Source: Curvibacter microcysteis
Lineage (GTDB): Bacteria > Pseudomonadota > Gammaproteobacteria > Burkholderiales > Burkholderiaceae_C
Assembly: GCF_028649435.1 (NCBI RefSeq)
Contig: NZ_JAQSIN010000001.1
Direction: 5' to 3' (one strand)
DNA length: 64,000 nt
Part shown: positions 29,717 through 38,459 of the stretch, piece after piece
Position numbering within the stretch: position 1 is the first letter of the stretch
How the letters are laid out: the number at the start of each line of letters is the position of its first letter
Program-made: the position numbers and the translations under genes
Notes under the pieces: generated by a model
Database searches by the model: none
Seen by the model: only the letters and a program-made list of their open reading frames with translations
Told to the model about the DNA's origin: nothing

Positions 29717-30244
29717 ATGATCAACCTCTGGAGTGAGCTCAGCAAGTTTTGGTTGGACCGTCGAAGGCTGGTACATGATCGGTTCAATCGTACTCTGCCA
29801 TTCGGTGATTATGTTGTCGATCGCTGGGAAAAGGCGCGCGAACTTGGCTTTGGGGAGGGAACGTCTATATATGACAGCAGCTTGGTCTTGGGTGATGTCA
29901 AGGTCGGTTCGCATACCTGGATTGGCCCGTTCACAGTTCTTGATGGTTCTGGCGGTTTGTCGATCGGCAGCCACTGCTCAATTTCAGCAGGCGTCCAAAT
30001 TTACAGCCACGATACAGTTGAGCGTTCTATCAGTGGCGGCGTGGCGCCTGTGGTCAGGGCTCCGACGGTGATTGGATCGAATTGCTATATCGGACCTCAT
30101 GCGGTCATTGCGAAGGGTGTGAGTATTGGTGATGGTGCGGTGATTGGTGCCAATAGTTTGGTCCAAATCGATATTCCCGCCGGCATGAAGGCTTATGGAA
30201 CTCCATGCGTGGTGGTCGGTCCCACTTCGGCTCATTCCAAGTGA
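29717..30244 (+). CDS. hexapeptide-repeat acyltransferase
   Basis: 175 residues. A helical N-terminus of about 45 residues leads into a left-handed beta-helix (SLVLGDVKVGSHTWIGPFTV, GSHCSISAGVQIYSHD, IGSNCYIGPHAVIAKGVSI). The His in IYSHD and the loop between coils fit the acetyltransferase active site. It follows the aminotransferase by 10 bases, so it probably N-acylates the amino sugar formed there. It overlaps the next gene by 4 bases. O-acetylation is an alternative. Confidence 0.82.
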   Translation: MINLWSELSKFWLDRRRLVHDRFNRTLPFGDYVVDRWEKARELGFGEGTSIYDSSLVLGDVKVGSHTWIGPFTVLDGSGGLSIGSHCSISAGVQIYSHDTVERSISGGVAPVVRAPTVIGSNCYIGPHAVIAKGVSIGDGAVIGANSLVQIDIPAGMKAYGTPCVVVGPTSAHSK

Positions 30245-31554
30245 GTCCATTGCGCATTTTCATAGGTCCTATTGAGATCGCAGGCATTGCGACCGAATTG
30301 CGTCGTGGATTTGCTGAGTTGGGTGTGAAGGCTGACTTGTACCTCTCTCAGTCGCACTCTTTTAGCTATGCTCATTCCAGCACTTCATGGCTACCCAAGC
30401 TGTGGCAATGGTTGGGGACTCGGCGAGCGAGTACATTGCGGTCACATTTTGTTCGAAAGTTAATCTGGGTTGCGCTGCATAATTCGATCTCGTGGTTGAT
30501 CTTCTTTGTTGCCCTGTTTCGATTTAATGCATTCATTTTTATTTTCGGTTCGACAATTACCAATTCTGAATTGGAGTTGTGGCTGTTGCGGTATTTTGGA
30601 CGGAAAATAATTTTCATTTATGTTGGGAGTGATGCGCGGCCCCCTTTTATAGATGGTGTTTGGTTTCCTGCTTCTGATTTTCCTGGCGATTTCGAGCGAG
30701 TCAGTCGAATGGCGAGAAAATTTAAAATGCGTATTGCTTTGCATGAAAAGTATGCGAATTATTTGGTTAACTCGCCATCCACTGCCCAATACCATGAGCG
30801 TCCTTACATAAACTGGTTTGCCATGGGGGTTCCAAAGGCTTCATCTGTTCGGGGTGTTGGTTTGGAGGAGGGGCCCATTTTTAAGAGGCCGGTTCGAATA
30901 CTGCACAGTCCGTCCAACCCCGGTGTCAAAGGGTCGCAGGCCATATTTTCTGTGCTTGATAATTTGCGCGCACGTGGGTATGAATTTGAACTTATTAAGT
31001 TGCAAGGCGTTTCCAATGACGTCGTGTTGCAAGAATTGAATGCATGTGATTTTGTGATTGATCAACTTTACTCTGATACTCCTATGGCGGTTTTTGCCAC
31101 CGAGGCGGCACATTTTTCAAAGCCTGCGGTGGTTGGGGGCTATTTTGCTGAGCACATACACAGAGTTTTGCCAGAGGACATGATTCCACCGAGTTTGTAT
31201 GTCGTTCCGAGTGATTTGGAAGCGGCCATCGAACGCATGATCGTCGATGTGGATTTCCGGCTGGAGTTGGGGCGACGTGCTTTTGATTTTGTTCAGTCGA
31301 AGTGGATGTCAGATAAAGTTGCTGCACGCTATTTGAAACTTTTGCAGGATCAGGCAGAGGAAGGTTGGTGGAGTGATCCCCAGGATATTGATTATGTTTG
31401 CGGAGTTGGTATGCCTGAAGGCCATGCCGCAAATTTGGTTGATGGCTTGATTGCGCACGCTGGCGTAACTTCGCTGCAAGTTGCAGATAAACCCCGGTTA
31501 GAACAAGCCTTTGTTCGACTGGCTCGATCTTCGGTGCGTGCGATTCATGATTAG
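30241..31554 (+). CDS. putative GT-B glycosyltransferase
   Basis: 437 residues from GTG 30241 (VSPLRIFIGPIEIAGI), which overlaps the previous stop; ATG 30205 is an upstream alternative, and neither has a good ribosome site. The N-terminal half is weakly conserved, with a hydrophobic stretch about 85-115. The C-terminal half has PSNPGVKGSQAIFSVLDNLR and CDFVIDQLYSDTPMAVFATE followed by KPAVVGGYF, the donor-binding pattern of GT4-like enzymes. The DNA is visibly richer in A/T than genes before and after. Donor and acceptor are unknown. Confidence 0.65.
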   Translation: MSPLRIFIGPIEIAGIATELRRGFAELGVKADLYLSQSHSFSYAHSSTSWLPKLWQWLGTRRASTLRSHFVRKLIWVALHNSISWLIFFVALFRFNAFIFIFGSTITNSELELWLLRYFGRKIIFIYVGSDARPPFIDGVWFPASDFPGDFERVSRMARKFKMRIALHEKYANYLVNSPSTAQYHERPYINWFAMGVPKASSVRGVGLEEGPIFKRPVRILHSPSNPGVKGSQAIFSVLDNLRARGYEFELIKLQGVSNDVVLQELNACDFVIDQLYSDTPMAVFATEAAHFSKPAVVGGYFAEHIHRVLPEDMIPPSLYVVPSDLEAAIERMIVDVDFRLELGRRAFDFVQSKWMSDKVAARYLKLLQDQAEEGWWSDPQDIDYVCGVGMPEGHAANLVDGLIAHAGVTSLQVADKPRLEQAFVRLARSSVRAIHD

Positions 31555-33001
31555 AGCCACATTGCGTGACAGTCTGATTTATGGGTTTGCTTCCCTTTTG
31601 TCAAAGGGATTGGCGATTTTCCTATTGCCGATCTACACCCGTGTTTTGAGTGTTCGTGATTATGGTGCCTATGACCTGCTGTTGACTCTGGGTGCATTGG
31701 CAAATCTCATCGTGGCAATGGAGGTATCACAAGGCTTGGCTCGACACTGGGTTGATTTGAAGAGCCCAACAGATCGGTCTCGGTTGGCTAGTACGGCTCT
31801 GTGGTTCACTGTCTGCATGTATTTTGCTTTTCTTATTTTTGGCTTGTCTTTTTCTGAGCTTTTAAGTGATTTTCTTTTTTCTTCTCAGGAGTTTTTGCCA
31901 TCGCTCCGGTTCGGTCTGGTTTTTATTGCCGTAAATGGTGTTTACTACCTTTTTCTGAATCAGTTTCGCTGGGAGTTGCGGAGTGGCTCTTATGCTGTTG
32001 CTAGCTTGGCCTATGCGCTTGGTGTGTTGATATTATCCTTGTTGTTTTGTTTTGTCCTTGATATGGGGTTGGAAGGCGTAATGCTTGGTCAGATGTTGGC
32101 GGCATTGTTGGCTTCGTGTTTTTCATGGTATTTGCTCCGGCATAGCTTTGGTTGGTTTTTTGATTTTAGTCTTTTAAGAAAAATGCTGATTTTTTCTGCC
32201 CCCTTGGTGCCGGCAGGTTTGGCTACTTTTGTTAGTCTGTACATGAATCGGGTCGCCTTGCATCACTTCTCCACCTTGGATGAGTTGGGGTTGTTTGGCG
32301 TTGCCAGTCGGCTTGCTGGGGTGATGGGAATTATGATGTTGGGTGTTCAGTCAGCCTTGATGCCCCTCGTTTATCAGCATTACAATGAGCCCACCACGCC
32401 GGAAAAGGTGGCCAAGTTATTTGGTTGGTTTGTTGCGTTGGCATGGTTTGTCTGTCTGTTTTTGATACTGGGTGCTAAATGGATTTTGACGCTGTTCGCT
32501 ACGAGTGAGTACTCGCGTGCGGCTGGCCTCGTGGCGTATTTGGCGCCGGCACTTCTTCTCTCGCAGATGTATATTTTCGCCCCAGGCATTGGCATACGAA
32601 AAAAAACTTATATTCAACTTCTGTTGACAATGTTTGCTGCTGGTACCAGTTTGTTGGCGAATCAACTCTTGGTTCCGGAATGGGGGGGCACAGGGGCTGC
32701 CGTCGCAACCTTGTTGTCGGCACTCGTGTTCTTTGTGAGCTGGGTCTGCGTGAGTCAGCGCCTTTACCCGATTCCTTATGCTTGGCGGGCCGTAGGCGGT
32801 TTGACTGTTGGCTTTTGCGTTTGTGCTGGCCTGGGTTTGTGGTTGGATACCGATGTCGGTTCAATCTGGGTGTCAGCCGCCGCCAAACTGATGCTGGTCG
32901 TTTTTTTTCTGGCCTTGGTTTTTTTGCTGGGTCTGGTGTCCGCTGCCGAGCTTCGTTCTGTGCGCTTTTGGATCACTCAGCGGTTTGGTCGGCCGGGGTG
33001 A
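31547..33001 (+). CDS. wzx: Wzx-type oligosaccharide flippase
   Basis: 484 residues with about 12-14 hydrophobic helices, of the polysaccharide transporter family. The N-terminus SLIYGFASLLSKGLAIFLLP and IYTRVLSVRDYGAYDLLLTL is typical of Wzx/RfbX. It flips undecaprenyl-diphosphate-linked repeat units across the inner membrane. ATG 31547 lies 8 bases inside the previous gene. The coding DNA is AT-rich like the preceding transferase gene. Its presence, and the absence of wzm/wzt genes, points to a Wzx/Wzy-dependent pathway. Confidence 0.9.
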   Translation: MIRATLRDSLIYGFASLLSKGLAIFLLPIYTRVLSVRDYGAYDLLLTLGALANLIVAMEVSQGLARHWVDLKSPTDRSRLASTALWFTVCMYFAFLIFGLSFSELLSDFLFSSQEFLPSLRFGLVFIAVNGVYYLFLNQFRWELRSGSYAVASLAYALGVLILSLLFCFVLDMGLEGVMLGQMLAALLASCFSWYLLRHSFGWFFDFSLLRKMLIFSAPLVPAGLATFVSLYMNRVALHHFSTLDELGLFGVASRLAGVMGIMMLGVQSALMPLVYQHYNEPTTPEKVAKLFGWFVALAWFVCLFLILGAKWILTLFATSEYSRAAGLVAYLAPALLLSQMYIFAPGIGIRKKTYIQLLLTMFAAGTSLLANQLLVPEWGGTGAAVATLLSALVFFVSWVCVSQRLYPIPYAWRAVGGLTVGFCVCAGLGLWLDTDVGSIWVSAAAKLMLVVFFLALVFLLGLVSAAELRSVRFWITQRFGRPG

Positions 33002-33042
33002 TGGTGGCGGGCAGCGTTTGGCGGCATAAGGAGTCTTGAGGC

Positions 33043-34929
33043 ATGTGTGGTATCGCAGGTGGATTTTGGCCTCGAGGTCTGAACAGGGTTGAGGGGCGTC
33101 TGCAGTTGGCGTTGGAGGCGATGCGTCTGCGTGGCCCCGATGATCAAGGTTCGATGGCAGAGGTTTTAGCCCAAGGCACCCTGGCTTTGGGCCAAGCGCG
33201 TTTGTCGATCATTGATTTGTCTCCTGGCGGACACCAGCCTATGGATTCGCAGGATCGCCATGCCGTGTTGGTGTTCAACGGAGAAATCTACAACTACCGC
33301 GAGTTGCGTACCGAGTTGAGCGCGCTTGGCCGGACGTTCTCCTCGGACTCCGACACCGAAGTGCTGCTGGCCGCGTGGCAGCAGTGGGGCTCGGCGTGTT
33401 TGCCACGTTTGGTCGGCATGTTCGCTTTCGCGGTTTTCGACCGTGAGCGTTCAACCTTGACCTGTGTGCGCGATGCCTTTGGGATCAAGCCGCTCTATTT
33501 CACCCAGGAGGAGGGCAGCTTTCTTTTTGCCTCGGACATCCCCGCGATCCGGGCCCTCAAGAGTTCCAAGTTTCAGCTGGATTGGCAGCGCGCTTACGAC
33601 TACTTGGTTCATGGCAATTACGACAGCAGCACCCGAACTTTCCTCGAAGGTGTGGACCAAATGCCCCCTGGTCATCTGGTCACTCTGGATCTGAAGTCTG
33701 GCCAATTGGGGCCCCTGCAGTCTTGGTGGCAACCCACCCTGACCGAGCGCGCCGATCTCAGCTTTTCGGCTGCGACCGAACTGGTGCGTGAGACCTTCCT
33801 GGACAACATCCGCCTGCACCTGCGCAGCGATGTGCCCCTGGGCGCAGCGCTGTCTGGCGGGGTTGATTCTTCGGCCGTGGTCTGTGCCATGCGCCACATC
33901 GAGCCTGATCTGCCGATCCACACCTTCAGCTACATCGCGCGCGGCAGTGCGGTGTCCGAAGAGGCTTGGGTCGACCAGATCAACCTGCACGTCGGCGCGA
34001 CGCCGCACAAAGTGGTGGTGTCGGCGCAGGAGTTGGCGCGCGACCTGGACGACATGATCCGCGCCCAGGGCGAGCCTTTTGGCAGCACCAGCATCTATGC
34101 CCAGTACCGCGTGTTCCAACTGGCCAAGCAGCATGGCGTGACCGTGACCCTGGACGGGCAGGGCGCTGATGAACTTCTGGCCGGCTACAGCGGCTACCCT
34201 GGGCCGCGCTTGCGCAGCCTGATCGAGACAGGCCAGCTCTCCGAGGCTTGGGACTTTCTCAACCAGTGGTCGCAATGGCCAGGGCGCAGCCGCCAGCTGG
34301 GCGCCCAACAGCTCTTGGCTGAATATGCGCAAGGTCCAGTCTATGACCTGCTGCGCCGCTTGAGTGGCCGGGCTGATACCCCGGCTTGGCTGGATGCGGG
34401 CGCTCTGGATGAGCGGGGCATCGTGCGCCGCTACCCGCGCCAGCGGGCGGCCGATCAGGCCGCGGGGCGGCGCCTCGTGTCCGAGCTCGGTCTGTCGCTG
34501 ACCCGCCGTGGCTTGCCTGCCTTGCTGCGGCATGGCGACCGCAATTCGATGCGTTTTTCAGTGGAAAGCCGGGTGCCTTTCCTGACCACAGGCATGGCCG
34601 ATTTGCTGCTGTCTTTGCCCGAGTCCTACCTGATTTCGCCGCAGGGCGAGACCAAGCATGTGTTCCGAGCCGCCATGCGTGGCATCGTGCCCGATGCGGT
34701 GCTGGACCGCCGTGACAAAATCGGCTTTTCGACGCCCGAGCAGGAGTGGCTGTCGTCCATGGCGCCGACCGCCTTGGCTTGGTTGCGTGACAGCTCAGAC
34801 ATCCCCTTCATCAAGAAGGACGAGATGCTCAAAGCATTCGAGCGCATGACTTCGGGCGGCGCGGCTTTTTCATGGCAGGCCTGGCGCTGGATCAATTTCG
34901 CGCGCTGGCATGACCATTTCTTGACCTGA
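33043..34929 (+). CDS. asparagine synthase-like amidotransferase
   Basis: 628 residues. The N-terminal glutaminase domain has the catalytic Cys2 (MCGIAGGF) and RGPDDQG. The synthetase domain has the ATP motif SGGVDSS at 271-276, LDGQGADELLAGYSGYP, and SVESRVPFLTTG. It is a complete AsnB-family enzyme. Family members inside O-antigen loci, such as WbpS, are thought to amidate uronic-acid carboxyls rather than make asparagine. A diacetamido-uronic acid pathway lies 6-10 kb upstream in the same orientation, which supports that role by inference. Base composition returns to high GC here. Confidence 0.88.
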   Translation: MCGIAGGFWPRGLNRVEGRLQLALEAMRLRGPDDQGSMAEVLAQGTLALGQARLSIIDLSPGGHQPMDSQDRHAVLVFNGEIYNYRELRTELSALGRTFSSDSDTEVLLAAWQQWGSACLPRLVGMFAFAVFDRERSTLTCVRDAFGIKPLYFTQEEGSFLFASDIPAIRALKSSKFQLDWQRAYDYLVHGNYDSSTRTFLEGVDQMPPGHLVTLDLKSGQLGPLQSWWQPTLTERADLSFSAATELVRETFLDNIRLHLRSDVPLGAALSGGVDSSAVVCAMRHIEPDLPIHTFSYIARGSAVSEEAWVDQINLHVGATPHKVVVSAQELARDLDDMIRAQGEPFGSTSIYAQYRVFQLAKQHGVTVTLDGQGADELLAGYSGYPGPRLRSLIETGQLSEAWDFLNQWSQWPGRSRQLGAQQLLAEYAQGPVYDLLRRLSGRADTPAWLDAGALDERGIVRRYPRQRAADQAAGRRLVSELGLSLTRRGLPALLRHGDRNSMRFSVESRVPFLTTGMADLLLSLPESYLISPQGETKHVFRAAMRGIVPDAVLDRRDKIGFSTPEQEWLSSMAPTALAWLRDSSDIPFIKKDEMLKAFERMTSGGAAFSWQAWRWINFARWHDHFLT

Positions 34930-34991
34930 GTTGGAGCCCCTACAGGGCTCATGCAGATGAATCGATATCAACACCCTCTGGGCGTCTTGCT

Positions 34992-36227
34992 GTGAGCAAG
35001 ACCTCATCTTCCCCTGAGACGGCCACCGCCCCGGTGACGCCGGTGATGGTTCGTGCCGCAGACGGCCGCCTGCGTCCCATGTCCATCGCCATCGTGACCT
35101 CGATCCATCCGGATTTCGATGCCCGCGTGTGGCGCCATGCCAAGTTGCTGGCCAATTCGGGCCACACCGTTCACTTGGTCGGCCCCTGGGCCGTCGAGCC
35201 CGGCCCTGGGCGCGAAGGGGTGATCTTTCACCCGTTCAAAAAGGCCCAATCGCGTGCTGCGCGGCTCATGAACGTGCCTCGCAACTTGTTGCCCGCGCTG
35301 TGGCGCATTCTGGATCAGGTGGATGTGGTGCACTTCCACGACATCGACTTGCTGCCCTGGATGACCGTTTTGGCCTTGCGCAAGCCCGTGGTGTACGACG
35401 TGCACGAAAACTACCCCGATGAGATGCTGGTGCGGGAATGGATCCCGCGCTGGCTGCGCCACCCGCTGGCTTGGGGGGTTCGCTGGGGGCAGTGGGTGTG
35501 CTCTCGCATCATTCGCAATGTGGTCTTGGTGGCCCCTTCGCAGGAGCCTGACTTTGGCGACTGGGGGCTGCACAAGACGTACATTTTCAACTACGCGTCC
35601 CGGGCCTTGATCGACACCGTGTCCAGTGATTGGCTGCAGCGCGATCCCCGGGTGGTGTTCATCGGGGCCCACCACGACAACAACGGCAGCCGGCTGCTGC
35701 TCGACATCGCTGAGCGCTTGTTGACGCGCGCCCCCCAGCTGCGCATCCTGACCACCAGCCGGTTCTTTGACGAGCGCTTCCGCCAGCAATTCATTGCAGA
35801 CATCGAGCGACGGGGCCTGAGCAACATCGACCTGGTCGATTCGGTCAAGCCGCCGCAGATCATGGACATCCTGAACCAGGCCACGATCGCCATATCGCCC
35901 AACCTTCGGGTGCCGCAGCAGATCAAGGGCATTCACACCAAGATTTTCGAGTACATGGCCGCTGGCTTGCCCATCGTGATCAGTGACTTGCCGCATCAGG
36001 TCGAAGTGGTGGGGCAGCAGGGGGCGGGTCTCCTGGCCCAGCCCGAGGACGTGGAGACCTTTGTGCTCGCCGTGCTGCGATTGGTCCAGGACCCCGCTTT
36101 GGCCCGCTCCCTGGGGCAGGCTGGGCAACAGGCTTATGTCACGCGCTACAGCTATGAAAGTCAACTGTCCGGGATTCTGACCTTCTACGCGGGTTTGCTG
36201 CCGGCAGCACGGCGGGGCGGGCGCTGA
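34992..36227 (+). CDS. family 4-like glycosyltransferase
   Basis: 411 residues from GTG 34992; ATGs at 35046 and 35079 are in frame, and the last gives the conserved-looking start MSIAIVTSIHPDFDARVW. It is GT-B, with HAKLLANSGHTVHLVGPWAV, DVVHFHDIDLLPWMTVLA, VYDVHENYPDEMLVREWIP and a C-terminal EYMAAGLPIVISDLPHQVE. It transfers a sugar to a lipid-linked acceptor on the cytoplasmic face. A 62-base gap with a small GAGCCC/GGGCTC hairpin (34934-34950) separates it from asnB. It is followed after 1 base by the membrane protein gene. Confidence 0.82.
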   Translation: MSKTSSSPETATAPVTPVMVRAADGRLRPMSIAIVTSIHPDFDARVWRHAKLLANSGHTVHLVGPWAVEPGPGREGVIFHPFKKAQSRAARLMNVPRNLLPALWRILDQVDVVHFHDIDLLPWMTVLALRKPVVYDVHENYPDEMLVREWIPRWLRHPLAWGVRWGQWVCSRIIRNVVLVAPSQEPDFGDWGLHKTYIFNYASRALIDTVSSDWLQRDPRVVFIGAHHDNNGSRLLLDIAERLLTRAPQLRILTTSRFFDERFRQQFIADIERRGLSNIDLVDSVKPPQIMDILNQATIAISPNLRVPQQIKGIHTKIFEYMAAGLPIVISDLPHQVEVVGQQGAGLLAQPEDVETFVLAVLRLVQDPALARSLGQAGQQAYVTRYSYESQLSGILTFYAGLLPAARRGGR

Positions 36228-36228
36228 C

Positions 36229-37488
36229 ATGAAATCCACATCAAACCCCTGGTGGTTGCAAGGGCTGGCGGCAGCCGCCATGGTGCTGGGCGCTTGGCTG
36301 TTCTGGAACCAGGGCTCGCAGACCTCGGCCTGGGTGTACCCGTATTTTTCGGGGGCTGCCAATTTGGGACTGGACCTGGCCTGGCGCATCGATGCCAATG
36401 CCTATTCGGCCTTTGTGGACCTCAGCTATGCCGAGCAGATGAACCATCTGTTTGTGCGGGGCGCGCCAGGCGACTTGCTGCCCTACAGCATTCTCGACCG
36501 TGGCTATGTGTACATCGTCTGGCTGGCCCAGACCCTGTTGTTCTGGCTGCCGCCGATCAAAGCCGTGCTGTGGTTGCAGGTGGGCTTCCATGTGCTCTCG
36601 GTGCTGTGGGTGCTCAGCCGCTTGACGTCCCGGCGCCAACAACTGGTCTTTTTGTTGGCCTATGGCCTCAACCCGGTGGTGCTGCACTTCGTCACTTTTG
36701 CCTACTACTACTACTGGCAGGTTCTGCCGGCCTTGTTGTGGGTGGCGTACGAGGCCCGTGGCGGCGCTCCGCTGGGGCCGCGCATCTACGCCATGGCTGT
36801 CGCCATGATGGCCATCTTTTTGATCCGGCAGTCCACGCTCTTGGTGTGCCTGTGCATGCTTGCCTATTGGGTCTGGCGGGAGCGCACCCTCCACGCGGGT
36901 TTGGCGTTGTTGGCCTTGCTGGTGTTTGTGTTGGCGGTCAAAAATCCTTCTCAGCCTTGGCACACGGCCTACGTGGGCCTGGGGGCCTATCCCAATGCCG
37001 GGGGCTTGATCCTGTCCGATGAGTCGGGGTACAGCCGCTACCAGCAGTTGACTGGCGTGCAGATCAACACGGCGCTGCCTGATGGCAACTACTACGACGC
37101 CCGGGTGCGTGCCGACTACTACCAGGTCCTGCGCCAGGAATTGACCCACTATGCGACCCAACACCCGCTGGAATTGGCGCGCAACGCGGTCATCAACTTG
37201 GCCCAAAGCTTTTCTTTGGGCTATGTCGTCAAATCCCGCACCATCAGCTACCTCAGTGCGGCGGCAGGGGGCTTGGTGATGGTGCTCATGGCATGGCAAG
37301 GCATGGTCTTGCGAATGATCGTCCTGGCCGCTGGGGTGGTGGGCTTTGTGCTCTACTTCCCACCGATTCCAGCCTACATGTTCGGTAACTACCTGTTGTT
37401 GGCCTGGGCCTTGGTGCACGTCCGAGGCCCCTGGCAACGCTGGCTCCCCCGTACCTCGGCGGCCCGGCCCACCCAGCACACTCAATGA
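36229..37488 (+). CDS. polytopic membrane protein, candidate GT-C glycosyltransferase or Wzy
   Basis: 419 residues with about 10 hydrophobic helices and no clear database family from memory. The first periplasmic loop is acidic (GLDLAWRIDANAY, LLPYSILDRGY) as in GT-C enzymes that use polyprenyl-phosphate sugars. A long loop in the C-terminal half (SDESGYSRYQQLTGVQ onward) could be periplasmic. It overlaps the next gene, a GtrB-like transferase, by 4 bases. Together with GtrA at 40.1 kb this suggests the third member of a Gtr module. An O-antigen polymerase is the other possibility. Confidence 0.55.
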   Translation: MKSTSNPWWLQGLAAAAMVLGAWLFWNQGSQTSAWVYPYFSGAANLGLDLAWRIDANAYSAFVDLSYAEQMNHLFVRGAPGDLLPYSILDRGYVYIVWLAQTLLFWLPPIKAVLWLQVGFHVLSVLWVLSRLTSRRQQLVFLLAYGLNPVVLHFVTFAYYYYWQVLPALLWVAYEARGGAPLGPRIYAMAVAMMAIFLIRQSTLLVCLCMLAYWVWRERTLHAGLALLALLVFVLAVKNPSQPWHTAYVGLGAYPNAGGLILSDESGYSRYQQLTGVQINTALPDGNYYDARVRADYYQVLRQELTHYATQHPLELARNAVINLAQSFSLGYVVKSRTISYLSAAAGGLVMVLMAWQGMVLRMIVLAAGVVGFVLYFPPIPAYMFGNYLLLAWALVHVRGPWQRWLPRTSAARPTQHTQ

Positions 37489-38459
37489 GAGCAGCCATGA
37501 AGGCGCAACACATTTCCATCGTCATTCCCGTCTACCAAGGCGCCCAATCCATCCAGGCGGTGGTGGCCGAGATCGCCCCCTTTTTTGAGCCGGGCGCGAC
37601 CCCCGCCGGCGTCCCCTTTGTGGTGGCTGAGGTCTTGTTGGTGCACGACTGCGGTCCGGACCGATCCGACCTCGCCATTCGCCAGTTGGCCGAGCAGCAC
37701 CCCCAGGTTAAGCCCATCTGGTTGACCAAGAACTTTGGCCAGCATGCCGCCACCCTGGCGGGCATGAGTTCGGCCACGGGGGATTGGATCATCACCATGG
37801 ACGAGGACGGCCAGCACAACCCGAGCGACATCGCGGCCCTGTTGGACTGCGCGGTCGGCCAGGACTTGCAGCTGGTCTATGCCCAACCCATGAACACGCC
37901 GCCCCACGGCTTCTTGCGCAACCTCACCAGCCGGTTGTCCAAGCGCATCGGACGGCTCATGATGGGGCACGAAGCGGTCAACTACTTTCACAGCTACCGC
38001 ATCGTGCAAGGGGAGATCGCGCGCAGCCTGGCGGCGTACTGCGGACATGGGGTCTACCTGGACGTGGGCTTGTTGTGGATCGCCGGGCGCGTGGGCCGCT
38101 GTCCCGTCAACATGCGGGCCGAGGATGACCGCCCCTCGGGCTACACCTTCTTGCGCTTGTTGGCGCACTTCTGGACCATGATGCTGACCGCCGGGACCCG
38201 GCCCCTGCGCCTGATCACGCTGCTGGGCTTTTTCTCGATGACCGTCGCCGTGTTGATTGGCGGCTATGCGGTCTATGAGAAGCTGAGCGGAGCGGTGCAG
38301 GTCCAGGGTTGGGCCTCGCTGGTCATTGTGGTGTCGTTCTTTTCGGGCTGCATCCTGGTCTCTTTGGGCATGATTGCCGAGTACCTGGCGGTGGCCATGG
38401 GCATTGCCATGGGCAAGCCGCTGTACGTGATCGGTAGCCGCAGCAGCAGGTCACGTTGA
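37485..38459 (+). CDS. family 2 glycosyltransferase, GtrB/ArnC-like (polyprenyl-phosphate sugar synthase)
   Basis: 324 residues. The GT-A domain has SIVIPVYQGAQSIQAVVAEI, VLLVHDCGPDRSD, KPIWLTKNFGQHAATLAGMS and the metal-binding TMDEDGQHNP. Two C-terminal helices (about 235-257 and 270-295) match GtrB/DPM1-type enzymes, which move a sugar from a nucleotide to undecaprenyl phosphate. ATG 37485 overlaps the previous stop; MKAQHISI at 37497 is possible. The next start shares its first base with the end of this gene region. Confidence 0.88.
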   Translation: MRAAMKAQHISIVIPVYQGAQSIQAVVAEIAPFFEPGATPAGVPFVVAEVLLVHDCGPDRSDLAIRQLAEQHPQVKPIWLTKNFGQHAATLAGMSSATGDWIITMDEDGQHNPSDIAALLDCAVGQDLQLVYAQPMNTPPHGFLRNLTSRLSKRIGRLMMGHEAVNYFHSYRIVQGEIARSLAAYCGHGVYLDVGLLWIAGRVGRCPVNMRAEDDRPSGYTFLRLLAHFWTMMLTAGTRPLRLITLLGFFSMTVAVLIGGYAVYEKLSGAVQVQGWASLVIVVSFFSGCILVSLGMIAEYLAVAMGIAMGKPLYVIGSRSSRSR

